From NCBI GenBank assembly GCA_030512295.1, contig JAULSR010000003.1, positions 2,914,001 to 2,978,000 of the forward strand: a DNA stretch of 64,000 nt. The letters are read 5' to 3'. The stretch is from Bombardia bombarda. Lineage: Eukaryota > Ascomycota > Sordariomycetes > Sordariales > Lasiosphaeriaceae. Shown piece after piece: positions 44,522 through 56,426 of the stretch. The translations under genes were made by a program, and so were the position numbers. The stretch's first letter is position 1, and each line of letters starts with the position of its first letter. Below the pieces are notes generated by a model. The model worked only from the letters and a program-made list of their open reading frames with translations. It did not search any database and was not told where the DNA came from.

Positions 44522-45837
44522 ATGAACGGTCAGTTCCAAAGCCAAGATGGAAGCAACGGCATCATGAACGGCCATTACTTCGACCATGCGGACCTGACCA
44601 GTGCCTTCGACTTCGATGCACTGTCGGCGCCAACATTTACGGGACCTTATTCCCACGCCCAGACGCATCGCTGTCTTGACCCCAATGGCTTGTGCTACAC
44701 GAACTCCGTCCAACCCGAGTATCTCTGTCGCCCTCCCGGCGACTCCTACCCTGCATCATACAACCAAATTCAATCCGGTCACCAGACGCCATGTATCTCT
44801 CCCAACGACTCAGCATTGCATATCTCATGCGACCTTATTCAACACCAGTCGATGGTGGGCGGTAGCTATCCCGAGCCAGCTTCTTGGAATCCCATCGCCC
44901 ACGAGGCCATAGCCACAGCGTGTGATGGTCACCAAGGTTTTCTGGATCCCGATTCGAACCGCATTTCCCCATGGCTCGACCCGTTTCTTGATTTTCTTGT
45001 CGACGCAGAGGCCCCCTTGATACCCAGACAGATGAACTATCAAGTGAAAGGTCAGAAGTACAGCCAACAATACTGCCCGCCAGAGAACGAGTTCCAAGGG
45101 ACGCAAGGAGCACAGGGACCGGGAAACAATGAGATGCCCTACACCGCCAATCCAACAGACAGGCCATATGCACAACCCGTCCTTGCGGACGTGTCCGAGG
45201 TTTGTCTTTCCAAATCCAAGTGTCCGTTCCTTCGTCGCAGTCTGTCACTGACAACAGCCTTCGGCTGCAGGCGTTCGAGCAATGCGCGCCCCAGCAGAGT
45301 CAATATCCAACCCCAACCACAAGATCGCAGGCCACACGGAAGCCCGAGTTTGTCATCACCATTCCTGAAGGCATTTACTCCAATGCTTATGTCTCCAAAT
45401 GCGACGGGACAGGAGAATGCGAACTTGATGGCGCATTAAGCTTTTCGACACCTGCTCTTTCCACGGGCACATCTGCCACCTGTAGTCCCCCGTTGCCGAA
45501 AACTCCTATAGCATTGACGGCTGTCGTCGAGGGCTCGTCTTTAGACAGTCGCTCGCGGAATCGGTTGGCTGCGGACAAATGCCGGGCCAAGACCAAGGCC
45601 AATCTCTCAAAGCTTGAAGATAAAGATCGCATCATTAGCGAAACACGAGAAGCTTTGATGGAGACGGTTGAAAACCTCAAAGGGGAGATATTCGACTTGA
45701 AGGAAAGGGTATTTCGCCATCATGGTTGCGGATGCGATATGATGCAAGAATACTTGAACAAAAGCGCACAACGTATCGTCAACAACGCCGCCATGAAAGC
45801 AGCAAAGGCGGGAATAAGTGACTATGCCGAGGCTTAG
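44522..45837 (+). CDS. bZIP transcription factor (ATF/CREB-like)
   Basis: A 414-residue nuclear DNA-binding protein. The basic region is SRSRNRLAADKCRAKTKANL (about 319-338), with the conserved Asn, Ala-Ala and Cys-Arg of the bZIP signature. A leucine zipper of about four heptads follows to residue 373, and then HHGCGCDMMQEYL, a tail seen in fungal ATF-type factors. The N-terminal 300 residues are Gln/Ser/Pro-rich and contain no zinc finger, as expected for an activation region. Exons are 44522-45199 and 45271-45837. The 71-base intron (GTTTGT...TGCAG) is phase 0 and joins DVSE to AFEQCAPQQ. The first in-frame ATG gives MNGQFQS. Target genes cannot be told. Confidence 0.87.
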
Positions 45838-46104
45838 CCACTACAAGGATGCAGCTGAAGTGAATGGTCGCAAAACATGGCAACCTGCAAAGATGCGGGC
45901 CACACACATGGTTATACGTGGTTATCGGCTACTCCTTTGGTCTCCTGAGTGAGTATTACTTTCGCTTTGTTTTTACCCCCACGCTGATGCATGGCGGGAT
46001 GGGTCGAGGCTGTAAGATGGTCTAGGAAGTATCCTGGACTTCTTCCCTGTTATGGGCAAGGTATTCTTTAAGCGGGGAAGATGGTTGGTTGGTCCACAAA
46101 CTTG

Positions 46105-46130
46105 GATGATGATGATGGTGATGATGATGA
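46105..46130. repeat. GAT microsatellite
   Basis: GAT repeated about eight times with one GGT interruption, downstream of the bZIP gene. Confidence 0.85.
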
Positions 46131-47879
46131 ACTGCAATTCCTATTTCTCTCCCTGTCATATCTGGATTTGGATACCCCCAAAAATTTCCCTTGCGAACTA
46201 AAACACGAGATCTGTCTTTTTTCTTCATGGCCCAATGACGCCAACACGTCACAGGCATTGAGTTTCTAAACCAAGAGATGGTAACCCTCGGCGCTCACTG
46301 GGTAAAACGGGAGGCGGTTTTATTGAAACGCCGTGGAGCACTTACTTCACCCCTTATCTATGAACAGGTCGTGTCCTAACTGGCAGCTTTCCATGGCAGT
46401 CGCTCAGATTAAAATAATGGCATGTGTGCCTTGGCAAACTGTCAAGCTTCGACCCCCGGTGACATATATGGAGCAACCAATAAAGACACGCAGGTAAGCA
46501 GACGGTTAGAATACTAACTTACCAACTGGGAAAACACACCTTTCGACCCTATTCATTCCCTGCTGTTCAACGACTCACCCCAACCTTTCGTTCTCAGTGG
46601 TCATCCAAAGTGTCTTGTGTGGCCCGGCATCATGCAGTCTACGCACTTTAAGCCATGGGTTAGCGGGGTAGTTCATTTGCTACGTTGCCACTTTTATTTC
46701 CTTTTTCTCCCCTTTGGGTTCATTCCCCCTCTTTTCCGCCATGAGTCAACGCCAAAAACGCTGGGGCCCGTGAAATGTACGGCCGTACACTGACCATATA
46801 GCAGATCAAGGTGCAGCCAAACCCATACGCACTGTATCACAAGTGTGTAGGCGCCTAGGCGGGCTTTCCGCGGGTCGCTGCATCCGACGTAGCCCTAATG
46901 CAGCTAGGAACGAAAAGCGAAAGAAACAAGACATACTGTGTAGTGATCAGGCCACAGCTCCCTGAGGCCTCATAGGTTCATCGTGGACAGGACAGCGGAC
47001 GCCACACCAGCCACAGTTCTGGTGAGTCTAGGCCCCAGACCCTTGCCTTGCGCGAGACGATTTGCCACAAACAAGTTTGAAGGAGTATGGTGGCTGCCTA
47101 TAAAGGCAAATACCGCCTAGCTTTACATTCACGGGTGAAATAACTAACAATATGAACAAAACGGCTGGTGGTCAGATTCTTCCAATAGTAGTAAAGTGTT
47201 AACTATAATATGAAACTATTCACTGTATTTAGCAATAAAAAACCAAGAGCTTTTTGCACCCACGACACTTGTGAATACAAGCAGTAAGAAGTGGTCACAA
47301 TGTCATGATTGATTTCACAATCAGATTTCATCAATGCTGATCTTAAGCGATGACCTAGTGTTTACGCATTTACTTGGAATTAAACAGGTGGGAGCCGCAA
47401 AGCTTGGGGAGCGCAATAACATGTCATTCTGCAATATTTGTCGACCATAGCAAAACGTCGGCTATTGAGAGTCACTGGGACATCCCACCCGCCCTTGATG
47501 ACCCCTCGCCTATGGCTTGATGGTGATATTTGGACTCTGGGTCGTTTAATGCCATCAATGTTGTATTACTTAGTAAGTTGGGCGAGACGAGGTATGCATA
47601 CTGTATCCTATCTAGCGGTTGCCTGCTATCGAGTCGCCCAGGAGAAAGACCTAAAACAGGACACGCCATGGCTCACTTGAGGTGTGCAGGCTAAAAACGA
47701 AATCTCCCGTCCACCGACTCTTCCTGTTGGAGGGGGTTTCGCAACCGGTTACCCTCCGAAGAAATGTAGCAGTTAGACTTTGCTCCTTTTTCATTCTCTT
47801 TGTTGTCATTATTGTCTTTCAAAGAAAATTCTCATTCATGTCTCCTGCTCGCTTTCTCACACATTTATCTCAGTACCAT

Positions 47880-48045
47880 GTCTCTCATTTACACACTCTC
47901 TAATTCACGATCTCTCTTATTCATAGTCTCTCTCATTCACAGCTCTCTCATTCACAGCTCTCTCATTCACAGTCTCTCCCATTTACCCACTATCTTTCAT
48001 TTATATCTCATTCACTCTCTTTCATTTATACTCTCTCCCTCAGTC
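47880..48045. repeat. Tandem repeat, CTCTCATTCACAG type
   Basis: About ten imperfect 10-15 bp units; the best copies (CTCTCATTCACAG) occur in direct succession near 47930-47970. Pyrimidine-rich and non-coding. Confidence 0.85.
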
Positions 48046-48480
48046 CTTCATTCATTTGATTTGATTTCCCAACGCTCCGGGATCATGATATGATAATAAC
48101 AAGCTCTACTTCCATTTACATAATATGATTACACGGGTTTATTATGGGAGTGCATGATAAATGAATGGGAAAGGTTTGAGTCTGAGATGTTGCGTATCAC
48201 TGAACTATCAAGGTTGGACGATCGAAAATCATTTTGATAGAACTGGGGAAGGTAAATAATATAAATCAGAATCTAGATACCAAAGCTGCAATCTCGTTTA
48301 ATGAATGAGAAAAGAAATAGCACTGGAAGTTGCGTATTCAACCTACCTACTCACATACTCCACAGCCGAGATAATCTCCCCAAAAGTGAGACGAAGAAAA
48401 ACAATGAGAAAGCCCGAGATCTTGACAGGTTTTGTGAGAACCAAAGTTTGCACGGTTTACGTCTATTCAAATAAATTTAA

Positions 48481-48968
48481 ACGACAGATGTAACTAATTT
48501 AGATACCTCGCCCACTTAGTAGCTCAGAACTGTCTACTACCTGCCATTCCCTAAAGCATGTGATCAACCAGTTCTGTAAATGTTCAAGCGCACCTGTATT
48601 CCATGCAAATTGTCTCTCACTGAGTAGAACTATCTCTCCCTCTCCTGCGATCAGCCACTCCGCTAGGCTTGCGTCATCTCGTGCCCACCTATCTGCATTA
48701 ATCTTATTTCCGTAGACATGATATACGTGCCTTCAGCTATACAGGAATCTCGCAATTTCGCAGCAAACACCTCATGCAGCAACAAACCATATTTATTGAA
48801 AAGTATCTTCGAATCGGCATCTAACCAAAATCCAATCGGACCGGACACACCCGAATTGCCCCAGCTACCATCAGCTCGCTTGGTGGACTGGAGCTGAACT
48901 TGTAGAAACTGCCTTCGGCACCGAACATGCAAGCTAGGTATACCACAACTCATAGACACGAGCCCCAC
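48481..48968 (-). pseudogene. Possible coding relic, not recognised
   Basis: Two overlapping minus-strand frames look protein-like in succession: SGPIGFWLDADSKILFNKYG and LLLHEVFAAKLRDSCIAEG, then, after a shift near 48730, HVYHVYGNKINADRWARDD, AEWLIAGEGEIVLLSERQF and EHLQNWLITCFREWQ. Together about 160 residues. A one-frame change without splice signals suggests a decayed gene. I cannot name the family. Confidence 0.35.
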
Positions 48969-49083
48969 TCGCTGCTGAGTGGGCGCTTAAATGCCTACTT
49001 ATGCAGCTCGGAGAAATAATTTATGCAGCCACCGGCCCGCGATTCAAGATGGGGTGGTGGTCAGTGAGCGATAGATAAAGGGG

Positions 49084-49112
49084 TGGATGGATGGATGGAT
49101 GGGTGGATGGAT
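49084..49112. repeat. GGAT microsatellite
   Basis: About seven GGAT/GGGT units. Confidence 0.85.
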
Positions 49113-50879
49113 TTCGCGGCGGTCTAGACCAACCCAGACGGCGCATAGCCACATTTTAAGAGTAAAGGGGACAGGACACGGCGGCGGCGGAGGATGGGGC
49201 TGTGGGGACTGAGGTTATTATGTTCCTCAAGTTGGCTACGAATCTCAATCTCGCTATCGGTAATAAGGTACTTATGTAGAACTGAAAGGGGAATCGAAAC
49301 AAATATGACGTGCAAACCATGTCTAGTGTCAAGCAGACAGACGCACCTGACCCAGGCTTACATGCACCCACGCCGCATCCATCTCGCATGGTAGGAAATA
49401 AGTAACGAAACTGTGGACGCAGTGGATATGTGACCGCAAAAAGAGTCACCAGCAAACATGTTGGGACGAACGTGCCATGCCTGCCAGCATATCCGTGCCG
49501 CTCCCATGTACAACCCCAACTTTGTGTTCCGTCATTGTTTGGGCACATTTGTCGGATCGTCCGGCCAAATACTCCAGTTAGACTCATTGGGTAGGCACGC
49601 GTATGTGAGCACGATGCTCGCATGTAAGATTTCTATCGTATTCGGCGGGTCGGGCTTATGCGCAACACCGCCTATCCGTGCAAGAAAGAAGTGCTGATCT
49701 GTAGCACAGTACCAACCACGCCGCTGAGGGTCAGCCTTACCGGGTCCCTGGGCCTGTTAGGATTTCGGAAGTAGGGTAAGAGACCCCCTCCCGAAACCCA
49801 GGCCACCTGCCACGATACATATGTGCACTGTTATATGTGTTGCAACATGGATGTGATGAGGCTGTTGACGTACAGAAAGATCAGCGTACGTCAATCAAGA
49901 TAGAATTTGTACGTACCTACCTACGTACTATTTCTGGCCGAGTCAAAGTCAGCATATATAACGGACAACCAAGCGAACTGAGCAGCTATAGTGCACAAGA
50001 AAACGCCGCTCGGGGATAACAACGCATACGCCAGTATCGATCCTGCAATCTCCAATATCAATGCCGACCTCGAATGTTTCTTCCCTGGTGGTTGTTATGT
50101 AAACGCGTCCGTCCAAGCTTTGTTGGGGTCTGAAACATGTGAGCAGGGGAGGGCCGACGTCGGCACAACATTAATCCAAGCCAAACAAGCATCCCCCTCT
50201 TAACTAAACGTTATCACTGTGCAGAATGCGGGGTGAGGGATTGCTTGACAAAACAGAAGTGTAGTGCAATCGTGTTGCCGAGTATATTTAGGTTAGCAAC
50301 CCGATGCATATCACCTTGGTGATATATCTGGACAAGCATCTCGAACAACTGGACTGCGCACACGGCCACTAGATAACACGCGATAACTCAACAGTTACCC
50401 AAAACAGATGTTACAACTGAGAATAAACCGGGCATGAAGAGAAGTAACCTTCGGCCGAACAAGCAGTATCGCCGAGTCAGTGGAATGCCCACACCATCTC
50501 TCGATATTCATATAGGTCGTTGGACTGGATGGTGGCCATGAATAAGCCTTACTAATTCTACACTAGTAATGAGTACGTAGACAAGGGGCCAGTTCTATAT
50601 GCTCAGTTCAGTAGCAAGAGTATCCGCAGAGAGTAGTTAAGGTGAGCATCTGTCTGCGCCTGTTAACAGGTTTGAAATTAATTGAACACCAACCTGACAA
50701 AGAATCAAGAACATCTAGCTCTTTCGAACCGCCTAGATGAATGCATATTCAACCAACAGCGCAAGGTCTGCCATGTAATTGGCCAGGTCCTTGCGTCCAG
50801 GTGTCCGGTGATGACACTTGACAAAGATCTTGACCTTGGGTGCAAACTGAAAACAAAGACCATTGCGCTGCCAACATTA

Positions 50880-51480
50880 GCACCACTAGCAGCACCTTCT
50901 TGTTTTGTCCAAGTATGACCAGTCAAAAAGCTGGTTTCGACATCTTGATCTGTGGAACGTGATATCGACGCTTATGTGAGCGAGAAACTGTCCGAAACTG
51001 TACATGCGCTCGGTTGCAGCACGGGTGACTGGCTGCCGGTACCTTACCTCAGTACATATCGCCTCATGTAGAACCTGGCAGGACGGCAGAGAAAAAAAGA
51101 TATCACACAAGACGACGGGTGCTAAACCCCACTTGCCGGCCAAAGTGCATGGCTTCCTCAGCGATTACATATCCTCCTGAGTCCTGCATCTCGCATTTCT
51201 CCAGTGAGTATTCCAGTCGACGGAGGATGCGCTCGGATGTGACTGTCGACATGGGGTGCCAACCTTGATGACGAAGCGGGGTGCGAGACATTGCTTGGGG
51301 GCTTTGAGGTCAGTGTTCTAGTACGTAGGTAGGTAGACAGTCCAGTGACTCGAGCTGGAAATAACACCAGCTAACCAGATGTCGTAGACTTTGGCGATGC
51401 TGTTGGGCCGTCGACTGTGTTGTGTGGATACATGTGTGACCCATATCAAGGACAGGAGGTCGGTCCATGAGCCGCCGATA
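50880..51480 (-). pseudogene. Possible coding relic, not recognised
   Basis: On the minus strand GFSAAFALGDIGGSWTDLL and RPNSIAKVYDIW are followed, after a possible intron, by APKQCLAPRFVIKVG. In another frame SERILRRLEYSLEKCEMQD and GGYVIAEEAMHFGRQVG follow. These are protein-like but need frame changes, and no start is seen. It may be a gene I fail to splice correctly. Confidence 0.28.
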
Positions 51481-52020
51481 TCACCGAGGGCGAAGGCAGC
51501 CGAGAAGCCTTACGGTGATTAATTGGTGGCTTGCAGTATGTATCGACGATTGGGTATCAGCCCACACACTCAGGTCGTTCGAGTGATTCTGGAACCTCTC
51601 CCGGTCCCGAAGCCACCAACAGACCTCAAGGTAGAAAAACAGGCCGGGAACTGCCGTCCAACTAGGAGTGGGTCTTTACACAGCTTGGTCGTTCAGGACA
51701 AGGGAATCGGGTCGGGAAGATGTGTGCCGACACGTCAGCCTTCGAGGCTCGAGCAAGTCGTGCCGAAATTAGGGAGTATCCAAATGCCCGGCTCGCCTCA
51801 ATATTCCACGATTTACACCAATGAGCGAACAGCAGCACAAAAGCAACTCTAGAGACTGCACGCGCGCGCCGCGGCAATGCGCCCGTCTTGGTATTGCCCC
51901 TTTTTTTCATGGGCTGTCAAGAAAGGCGCGAGCAAATGCCGGTTTCTTGGCACTGCATCTCTGGGGTGCAACCGTGTGAAAGCTGTGTGCACGGCAAGCG
52001 AGCGCCGAACCGACTACCGT

Positions 52021-52043
52021 GTGTATGTGTGTGTGTGTGTGTG
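52021..52043. repeat. GT microsatellite
   Basis: About eleven GT units with one GTAT interruption. Confidence 0.9.
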
Positions 52044-53374
52044 CATTTGAGGCTTTGGGGGCAGGCGTCCAAGGTGTACTGAGTATGAGCCATGGCATGC
52101 ATGGGATGGTGAGGTCCACACCTTCTGTCACCCATTTCGGATATGCTCGGAAAATATTCGCTTGATTGTTCTTGGTGATGGTTGGCAGCCGTGCACTGGG
52201 GGTTACAATGTGGAAGCTATTCTAGTATTCCCTGGACCCTTAGCTTTGCCCCGCAAATACATCCAAGAGCACGGGAAATCGCGTTTGGTCCCGAGAAGAC
52301 GTCGGTATTTTCGTGTATCGTGCAAATTTTGGGACGATCATTTCCTACTTCTTGTACAGCACGTGTCGTAATACGGACGGCAGCGAGGCACACGCGGCAT
52401 GTGGGACCTGATGCAAGGGGGGAGACTCTTCCCGTTGGTTCAGCCAACCCATGTCGGACCCTCGAACTCCACAAACCCATGTTTGCTCGACTTATGGTAT
52501 TGGGATCTGGTAGGAATCCTTCGTCGGGAAAAAGCCAAAGCCAAAAAGTCCGGACGAATTCTGTGCTGTGTAGATAGTCTGGGCTGAAAAAAAAAAAGCC
52601 ACCGATGGACAATCGTCGTCTCCAGGCACCGCTTATTCATACAACCGCTTGTGCCGTCAGGACAGAGTTTCTTGGGGGTTGGTTCCACAGCATTGCTACA
52701 GCCCCTGCTGCTGAGAGCGAGTCATCTGTTAGGCCATATTGTTGGTTCGCAAGTTCGGCAGCAAAAGCTGAGCCTTGAGACCGAGCGCTGTGCCTGGTCT
52801 GATCTGATGCGGACGTTGCGGAGGAAAGAAACGACAGCCCCCGATTCCTCTTCGTATGTGCTTTCTCTTCCAAGCCAGAAAAGGGTCACCTGCAGTCGCC
52901 AGTGCTACTAGGAGTAATCATTTGTCCAAAACTTGTCAGCATGCGGAGCAAAACTGGTGGAGGGCCGGAGTCACCCTGGATGTGATATGTGCGAGCTATG
53001 CAAGCATTCAGACTCTTAGCCTGCGTGCGGCTAAGGGCTCAGTCTTCAGCTGTTGGTAAGTCAACATGGATATGGCTCCCCTCACACTCGCACGTCTTGC
53101 GACTCCTCCCAGCGCGGCCGAGTACACCCTTGGATGGATTGCGTGTCGTTGTGATGGATGAAAGGGTTGCCGCGAATGCTCATACGATGCTGTGATGAGA
53201 ATATGCCGGCGTCTAATAGTTGCTCGCGGCTCACCCTTGCAGTCAAAGGTGCTGTAACTCTCATGGGTTCTCGGCTCGGAGCATGAACGGTCGATGAGCC
53301 CGGAGCTCATGATCCTGTTGGCTACCTTGCCAAGAAAAGAAGCTGGTTGTCGATAGCCTGGTGTTGTAGTTTGG

Positions 53375-53380
53375 TATAAA
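53375..53380 (+). promoter_or_regulatory. TATA box of the laccase gene
   Basis: TATAAA 155 bases before the laccase start codon, within GGTATAAAGACTC. Distance fits a fungal core promoter with a C/T-rich leader (CTCTTCCCTAGAG and following). Confidence 0.55.
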
Positions 53381-53534
53381 GACTCAAGATCTTGGACCCA
53401 AACCGACGTCTGTTCTTCATCCCATCCCACACTCCTTACTCTTCCCTAGAGATCTCCCTCTCCAGATATCTGGACATTGTTGTTTCCTCTTCAAACCCCA
53501 AGCACTATCTCAGCTTCAGGCACCAGGGCTCGCC

Positions 53535-55429
53535 ATGAAGTTGACACTCTTCTCCCTTGTTGCCGCCGCTCTCGGCTCGCAGGCACTGAGCATCCCATAT
53601 CATAGTCTTGAAACCAGCCTCCAGCCTCGTCAGTCAAACTGTGAGAACGGTCCCGACTCTCGCAATTGCTGGGGCAACTTCTCCATCGACACCAACTACT
53701 ATGATGTGACGCCTGACACGGGCAATACTGTCGAATACTGGCTGTCGATCGAGGAGGGTGATTGTGCTCCTGATGGATATCAGCGAACATGCATGACCTT
53801 CAACGGCACCGTCCCCGGACCCACCATCATCGCCGACTGGGGCGACAACCTCGTCATTCACGTCACCAACAACATGCAGAACACCAACGGCACAGCAATC
53901 CACTGGCACGGTCTCCGCCAGCAAGGCAGCGTCGAATATGACGGTGTGCCAGGTGTTACCCAGTGCCCCATTGCCCCCGGCCAGAGCATGACATACAAGT
54001 TCCGCGTGACACAGTATGGCTCAACCTGGTACCACAGCCATTTCACTCTCCAGTACGCCGAGGGACTGTTTGGAGGAATGATTCTCAGAGGACCCGCCAC
54101 TGCCAACTATGACGAGGACCTAGGCAGTCTGTTCCTCCAGGACTGGGGTCATGTGGAAGCTTTCACCAACTGGTACACCGCCAGAAAGGGTGCTCCTCCA
54201 GCTCTGGACGGCGGCCTGATCAACGGCACGAACACGTTTGACTGCAGCGGATCGACGGATGCCAACTGCGTGGGTGGCGGAAAGAAGTTTGAGACAGTGT
54301 TCGAGTCCGGCAAGAAGTATCTCCTCCGTCTCGTCAACGTCGCGGTTGATGGAGTCTTCCAGTTCAGCATCGACGGCCACACATTGACCGTCATCTCCAC
54401 CGATCTGGTGCCCATTGTTCCATACACGACCGACAGCGTGCAGATCACGATTGGCCAGCGCTATGAGGTTATCGTAGAAGCAAATGCCACCCCCGGTGAT
54501 TATTGGCTTCGTGGAGGCTGGGTGGACACCTGCTCAAACAACAGGAACTCGGGCAACATGACCGGAATTGTGCGCTACGACAACAGCAGCACAGCCGATC
54601 CCTCATCCTCCAGCACAGTAGTGGCCAGCACTAACTGTCTTGACGAGCCGATCCAGAGCCTCGTGCCACATCTTGCGCTCGACGTCACCAACGCTCCTAC
54701 CATCACCAGCGAAAATCTGGGCATCCTGTTCGACTCTTACTTCAAGTGGACCATCAACTCCAGCAGCCTGTTGCTTGACTGGGCCAATCCGACACTGGAG
54801 CACATTCTGAACGGTGACTCCATCTTTCCTACCGAGTATAACGTCGTATCTGTCGAGGTAAGATATAGCCCAATCCGACTCAAACAACGTCTTCCCCGCA
54901 CGTGCTAACCCTTTCTCTTTTTTTTTTTCCCTGCAGCCATCGGGCACTGATCCTGAGTGGGCTGTGCTCCTAATTCAAGATCTCAGCGGTATCGGGTGAG
55001 TGAAGCCCCCGTATCATACCCCTCGTCGGCATGGACGTTTCGAACTAAGAGCTGACATGACATGACCCGAACAGGCTTGCACACCCCATTCATCTCCACG
55101 GTCACGATTTCTGGATTCTAGCCCAGACGGCCGGTATGTTTGATGGAAACACGACGGCATTCAACACCGTCAATCCTGCGCGTCGTGATGTGGCAGTCCT
55201 TCCGGCCAACGGCTACCTGGCCATCGCATTCCTGCTCGATAACCCGGGCGCATGGCTCGTTCACTGCCACATCGCTTGGCACGCTAGCGAGGGCCTGTCG
55301 CTCGAGTTTGTCGAGAGCCAGTCGTCCATCACAGTCGACGCAGCTGATAAGACCGTTTTCGATGACACGTGCACTTCTTGGGGTGGTTTTGCGCCCGGCC
55401 CTTTCCCTCAAGATGACTCTGGTATTTAA
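53535..55429 (+). CDS. Laccase (ascomycete multicopper oxidase)
   Basis: A secreted laccase of 578 residues that would oxidise phenols with reduction of oxygen to water. A signal peptide covers about 1-18, followed by a short propeptide-like segment (LQPRQSNC). All four copper motifs are seen: IHWHGLRQ (HWHG 123-126), TWYHSHF (165-171), HPIHLHGHDFW (464-474) and HCHIAWHASEGL (524-535), with Leu535 at the axial position of the type 1 copper. The protein ends in DSGI, the C-terminal plug typical of ascomycete laccases. Exons are 53535-54857, 54937-54995 and 55075-55429; the introns of 79 bases each have good GT-AG ends. The short middle exon restores PSGTDPEW. Possible roles are lignin-related phenols, pigment or detoxification. 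Confidence 0.95.
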
Positions 55430-56426
55430 GGAGACCGGGTGGTATGTTGAGGTTATGTGAAGTTGTGCCGATAGGAGGATATGATACAGGACTGTAGCTT
55501 CGTGTCGCTTTTCATTTTGTTGTATATTAAGTTTTTTTGATCGTGGTATTGTGGAAACATATGTGGATGGAGAAGTTGGGAAAGGCCTGGATGGGTAACA
55601 TGGAGTATATACAGAATTCCAATCAACGATTTTTTTTTGTCGATACACTGCGTGTGTTCTTGGTTCAACTTTATGTGAGTGTGTCTTGGTGGCCATCGCA
55701 TGAATAATGTATCTTGATCAAGCCTATGCAGCCGAATGGAGAAAATCCATGTTGCTCAGCAGCCCAGATTCTAGGAGAAGACAAGGTCGGCGGTAGTAGG
55801 CAGTCAGTCCAGTTATAGACGAATAAATAGCTGGGCAGCTAAGAGACCGTTCCTTTGGTTGGCGTATTTAGCTAAATTGTTTGGGCAGATAGTGCACCCA
55901 TGTCGTACCAATCGAGGGTGAACTTGACATGTGGCCGAAGGCGCAGTGAGTGCGACGCGGGCCGATGATCCCTGCGATGTTGGGCCATCTATCTGTGACT
56001 CTCGAATAATATGCAGCTGATCGGCAAACCAATAGGACAGCATCACCGCTTTTCAAATAGTGCGATGGAGACGTTGAATGGCGACAGCGACTTTGTGAAA
56101 GTTGGTGTCCGAGCTGAGCGTCTTCGATTTTGAATAGGTGGTGGTTTGTCTGACGAAGTCTGGGAAGGTGGAATGGAAGTTGTCCCGCGTAACCAGTGTT
56201 CGTATCGATACCATCCCTAACCCTACAACGTACTTTCTAACTTTCCAGCAGTTTGACCAAGTTTTGCAGGTTAGCGCACTAAATTAGTGTGGGAGCTTGG
56301 GCCATCGTTCACCAAAGCTCCAAGCCTCCAAGCTGTGTCTGACGATAGTGCCCAGAAGACGCGACGGATTTGACGATCAAGTGACCGCAATTGAACACCC
56401 AGTGCACCAAGCCGACACCCCTCGAG
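55430..56426. promoter_or_regulatory. Intergenic, promoter of GatB gene
   Basis: About 1 kb with the laccase 3' UTR (AT-rich, TTTTTTTT at about 55629) and the GatB promoter. No gene seen. Confidence 0.45.

Larger units (their letters stand above)
45838..53534. other. Gene desert of 7.7 kb
   Basis: No intact gene recognised. It holds several simple repeats (46105, 47880, 49084, 52021), two coding-like relics on the minus strand (48481-48968 and about 50880-51480), and the laccase promoter at the right end. I see no transposon ends, but an old, mutated repeat region is possible. Confidence 0.5.

Noticed and set aside
47880..48045. CRISPR-like spacing of repeats
   Set aside because: Eukaryotic simple tandem repeat without unique spacers.
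49156..49623. 155-residue minus-strand frame in the desert
   Set aside because: No family features, overlaps a microsatellite flank.
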